Below, piece by piece: positions 3,240 to 5,264 of a stretch of DNA of 5,264 nucleotides (the first letter of the stretch is position 1; the number at the start of each line of letters is the position of its first letter). The stretch lies in NCBI GenBank assembly GCA_017882655.1, contig JADGPB010000209.1:1-5264 (forward strand). The letters run 5' to 3'. The notes beneath the pieces were generated by a model that was given only the letters and a program-made list of their open reading frames with translations, was not told the origin of the DNA and did not search any database. A program made the position numbers and the translations under genes. Source of the DNA: Propionibacteriales bacterium. Its GTDB lineage: Bacteria; Actinomycetota; Actinomycetes; Propionibacteriales; Propionibacteriaceae.

Positions 3240-5264
3240 GTGGCGGTGCGTGGGGCGCGTAGACGCGTGCCTGAGGTTCTGAGGCGGCACTGGACGGGAT
3301 TCCTCGTCATGGTGGTCGCCATCTGCCTCGTCGCCTCCGCATTCCTCGCTCCCGGCCTCCGGGTCGCGGACGTCCGTCTTCAGGACGGCGCCATCTTCGG
3401 GATCAACCAGTCCGCCGGTCTGCTCGGCACGGTGAACACCCAGATCAAGGACCTGTCCAGTGCTGTGAGCATCGCGGACCAGTCCTTCAGCGTGCTGCAA
3501 GAGGGTCGTACGGTCGTCGTGAAGGGCGAGTCGTCGAACCAGATCCAGTCCTTCGACCCCTCGACCGGCGAGCTCGGTTCGGCGGTCAGCCTCCCGTCCA
3601 GCGGCGACCTCGTGCTGAACGGCGGGAAGATCGCCGTGATCAGCCGCCTCAACGGATCCGTGTGGTTCGGCGACGCGGCGTCGATGCTGCAGCGCGACTT
3701 CAACAAGGAGAAGGCGCTGCTCGACCTCGGTGAGAACGCCCTCGTGACGGTCACCACGAACGGCAACCTCATCGGCCTGTCCCTGGTCAACTCGCAGATC
3801 GTGCGGTACGTCAACGGCGTCAAGACCATCTCGTCCGTACCGATGCAGCTCGACGCCAGCGTGGCGAACGTCCAGCTCAGCGCAGTGGGCGACAAGGCGG
3901 TCGTCCTCGATCGTACGAAGCAGCTGGTGTGGTTCGAGGGCGCCGACAAGGCGATCGAGATGCCGATGGGATCTCGCGCCCAGCTGGCTCAGCCCGTCCC
4001 GGCGCTCACGCTGGAGAGCGGCAACCTCGGCGCGGTGGTGGCGACGCCCACGGGCATCGTCGGCGTCACGCGCAAGGCTCTCGTCTCCCTGTCCGGCGCG
4101 ATGCCTGAGGGTGCGATCGAGGCGCCGGTGTCGGCCAACGGCTGCCTGTACGGCGTCGTCGGGACGAAGGTCGCGACGGTGTGTCCCGGCAAGTCGCCCC
4201 AGCTCGTCGACATCCCCAACCTGGGGACCAACGCCGACCTCACGCTCTGGGTCAACGGGGACAGCGTCATCCTCAACGACGTCAAGGGGGGCGACATCTG
4301 GCTGGTCACCGACGGGATGCGCCGCATCAACGACTGGTCGAAGGTGACCCCGGCCGAGGCCTCGGCGAAGAAGGACACCCCCAGCGACGAGGCCACCAAG
4401 GTCAACCCGGATCGTACGGGCACCAACCGTCCGCCCGTCGCTCACGACGACTCCCTGATGGTACGTGCGGGACGATCCACGATCCTGCCGATCCTCGACA
4501 ACGACTCCGACCCGGACGGCGACATCATCACCGTGGTCGACACGCCGACCACCGGGGCGGGCGTGGCCCTCGAGCTGGTACGAGGCGGGGCCGGTCTCCA
4601 GGCGGTCGTCGCAGCGAACGCCACGGGCACCAGGACCTTCTCGTACACGATCACTGACGGCCGCGGCGGCTACTCGCAGCCGGCCCATGTGACGCTCTCC
4701 ATCGAGTCTGCCGACCAGGCTGCCGCGAACCAGCCGCCCGCGCTGCGCTCCCAGGAAGCCGTCATCGTGGCGTCCGGCCAGCAGACGCAGATCCGAGAGT
4801 TGCTGCGTTGGCGCGACCCCGACGGCGACGACATGGTCCTCATCAGCGCCACGCTCGCCGAGGGCAACGACGAGGTGTCATTCACACCCGACGGCACGAT
4901 CACGTTCACCGATGTGGGCAAGGTCATCGGGCTCAAGACGATCAACGTCACCGTGTCCGACGGTTCCGCCACGTCGTCGGGAGTGCTCGTCATCGACGTG
5001 CGGGAGCCGCAAGAGGTGACGCCGGTCGCGAACGGCGACTACGTGAAGGCGATGACCAACCAGGAGATCGAGGTCTCGCCGCTGGACAACGACCAGGGCG
5101 TGAACCTCGCGCTCGCCTCGGTCGGCTCCCCATCGCCCCAGCCCACGAAGTTCACCGTGGACTACTCCGCCAAGACGTTCAGGTTCAAGGCGTCCGCAGC
5201 CGGTACGTACTACGTCGGCTACACGGTGACGAACGGACGGACGTCGTTCGGCCTGGTCCGGATC
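3240..5264 (+). CDS. Large membrane-anchored Ig-like (Big_9) surface protein, 3' end missing
   Basis: The reading frame is open from a GTG at 3240 to the window edge (675 residues seen, no stop). Residues 1-18 are short and Arg-rich, then one transmembrane helix follows (about 19-37), so the rest should be outside the cell. Residues about 44-385 look like a beta-propeller: repeated short strands with VWF or IWL motifs (W142, W231, W354), asparagine-glycine turns, and two cysteines (C302, C315) placed for a disulfide. After a charged linker come tandem Ig-like domains: domain 1 from N396 (NRPPVAHDD, then LDNDSDPDGD at 419-428), domain 2 from N497 (NQPPA, RDPDGD at 525-530), and domain 3 from about V593 (LDND at 615-618), cut by the edge. 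The NxPPVAxDD...LxNDxDPDGD pattern is that of Big_9/cadherin-like domains, whose acidic motifs often bind calcium. It resembles the FN3/Ig-like protein of PFNA-type clusters, where a MoxR ATPase gene usually follows. Homologues of this type are often much longer than the part seen. Confidence 0.9.
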   Translation, partial: MAVRGARRRVPEVLRRHWTGFLVMVVAICLVASAFLAPGLRVADVRLQDGAIFGINQSAGLLGTVNTQIKDLSSAVSIADQSFSVLQEGRTVVVKGESSNQIQSFDPSTGELGSAVSLPSSGDLVLNGGKIAVISRLNGSVWFGDAASMLQRDFNKEKALLDLGENALVTVTTNGNLIGLSLVNSQIVRYVNGVKTISSVPMQLDASVANVQLSAVGDKAVVLDRTKQLVWFEGADKAIEMPMGSRAQLAQPVPALTLESGNLGAVVATPTGIVGVTRKALVSLSGAMPEGAIEAPVSANGCLYGVVGTKVATVCPGKSPQLVDIPNLGTNADLTLWVNGDSVILNDVKGGDIWLVTDGMRRINDWSKVTPAEASAKKDTPSDEATKVNPDRTGTNRPPVAHDDSLMVRAGRSTILPILDNDSDPDGDIITVVDTPTTGAGVALELVRGGAGLQAVVAANATGTRTFSYTITDGRGGYSQPAHVTLSIESADQAAANQPPALRSQEAVIVASGQQTQIRELLRWRDPDGDDMVLISATLAEGNDEVSFTPDGTITFTDVGKVIGLKTINVTVSDGSATSSGVLVIDVREPQEVTPVANGDYVKAMTNQEIEVSPLDNDQGVNLALASVGSPSPQPTKFTVDYSAKTFRFKASAAGTYYVGYTVTNGRTSFGLVRI

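Noticed and set aside
3120..4688. A 522-codon open frame on the minus strand
   Set aside because: It lies antisense to the Ig-like protein gene, whose frame shows a transmembrane helix and Ig-like motifs. The antisense protein is rich in Arg, Asp, Val and His without any recognisable domain, typical of shadow frames in GC-rich DNA.

Overview
The window reads as chromosomal DNA of a high-GC Gram-positive bacterium (Actinomycetota). The coding regions are strongly G/C-biased at third codon positions. One gene starts with GTG behind a strong Shine-Dalgarno sequence, and the gene pair FHA protein plus large anchored Ig-like protein is typical of actinobacteria. A Propionibacteriales or Micrococcales member is plausible, but I cannot fix the genus from sequence alone. 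All three genes I can support lie on the plus strand.

Layout. Positions 1-274 are non-coding. They hold a strong hairpin terminator (24-53), presumably for a gene ending just left of the window, then a striking set of three related 11-12 bp motifs spaced exactly 20 bp apart (79-131), then a more AT-rich leader with a 12-bp palindrome. Gene 1 (275-745) encodes a small DUF2231-type membrane protein with four predicted transmembrane segments. A 96-bp gap follows. Gene 2 (842-3142) encodes a 766-residue protein with a globular N-terminal domain, a long acidic and then Pro/Gln-rich low-complexity middle containing two sets of tandem repeats, a zinc ribbon, and a C-terminal FHA (phosphothreonine-binding) domain. 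After a 97-bp gap with a candidate ECF-type promoter, gene 3 (3240 to beyond 5264) begins. It encodes a large membrane-anchored extracytoplasmic protein with one N-terminal transmembrane helix, a probable beta-propeller-like region, and at least three tandem Ig-like (Big_9/cadherin-like) domains. It runs off the right edge.

How they may work together. Adjacent genes for an FHA adaptor and a one-TM Ig/FN3-like surface protein resemble the start of a locus found in many actinobacteria, best known as the PFNA cluster of Bifidobacterium (Ser/Thr kinase, fibronectin-III protein, MoxR-type AAA ATPase, DUF58 protein, transglutaminase-like protein). I infer that MoxR, DUF58, transglutaminase, PP2C phosphatase and kinase genes may lie to the right, outside the window. 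In such a system the FHA protein would read threonine phosphorylation inside the cell, while the Ig-like protein would sense or bind something at the cell surface. The DUF2231 gene is probably a separate unit. The most unusual unexplained signal is the 20-bp-phased repeat set upstream of the DUF2231 gene.
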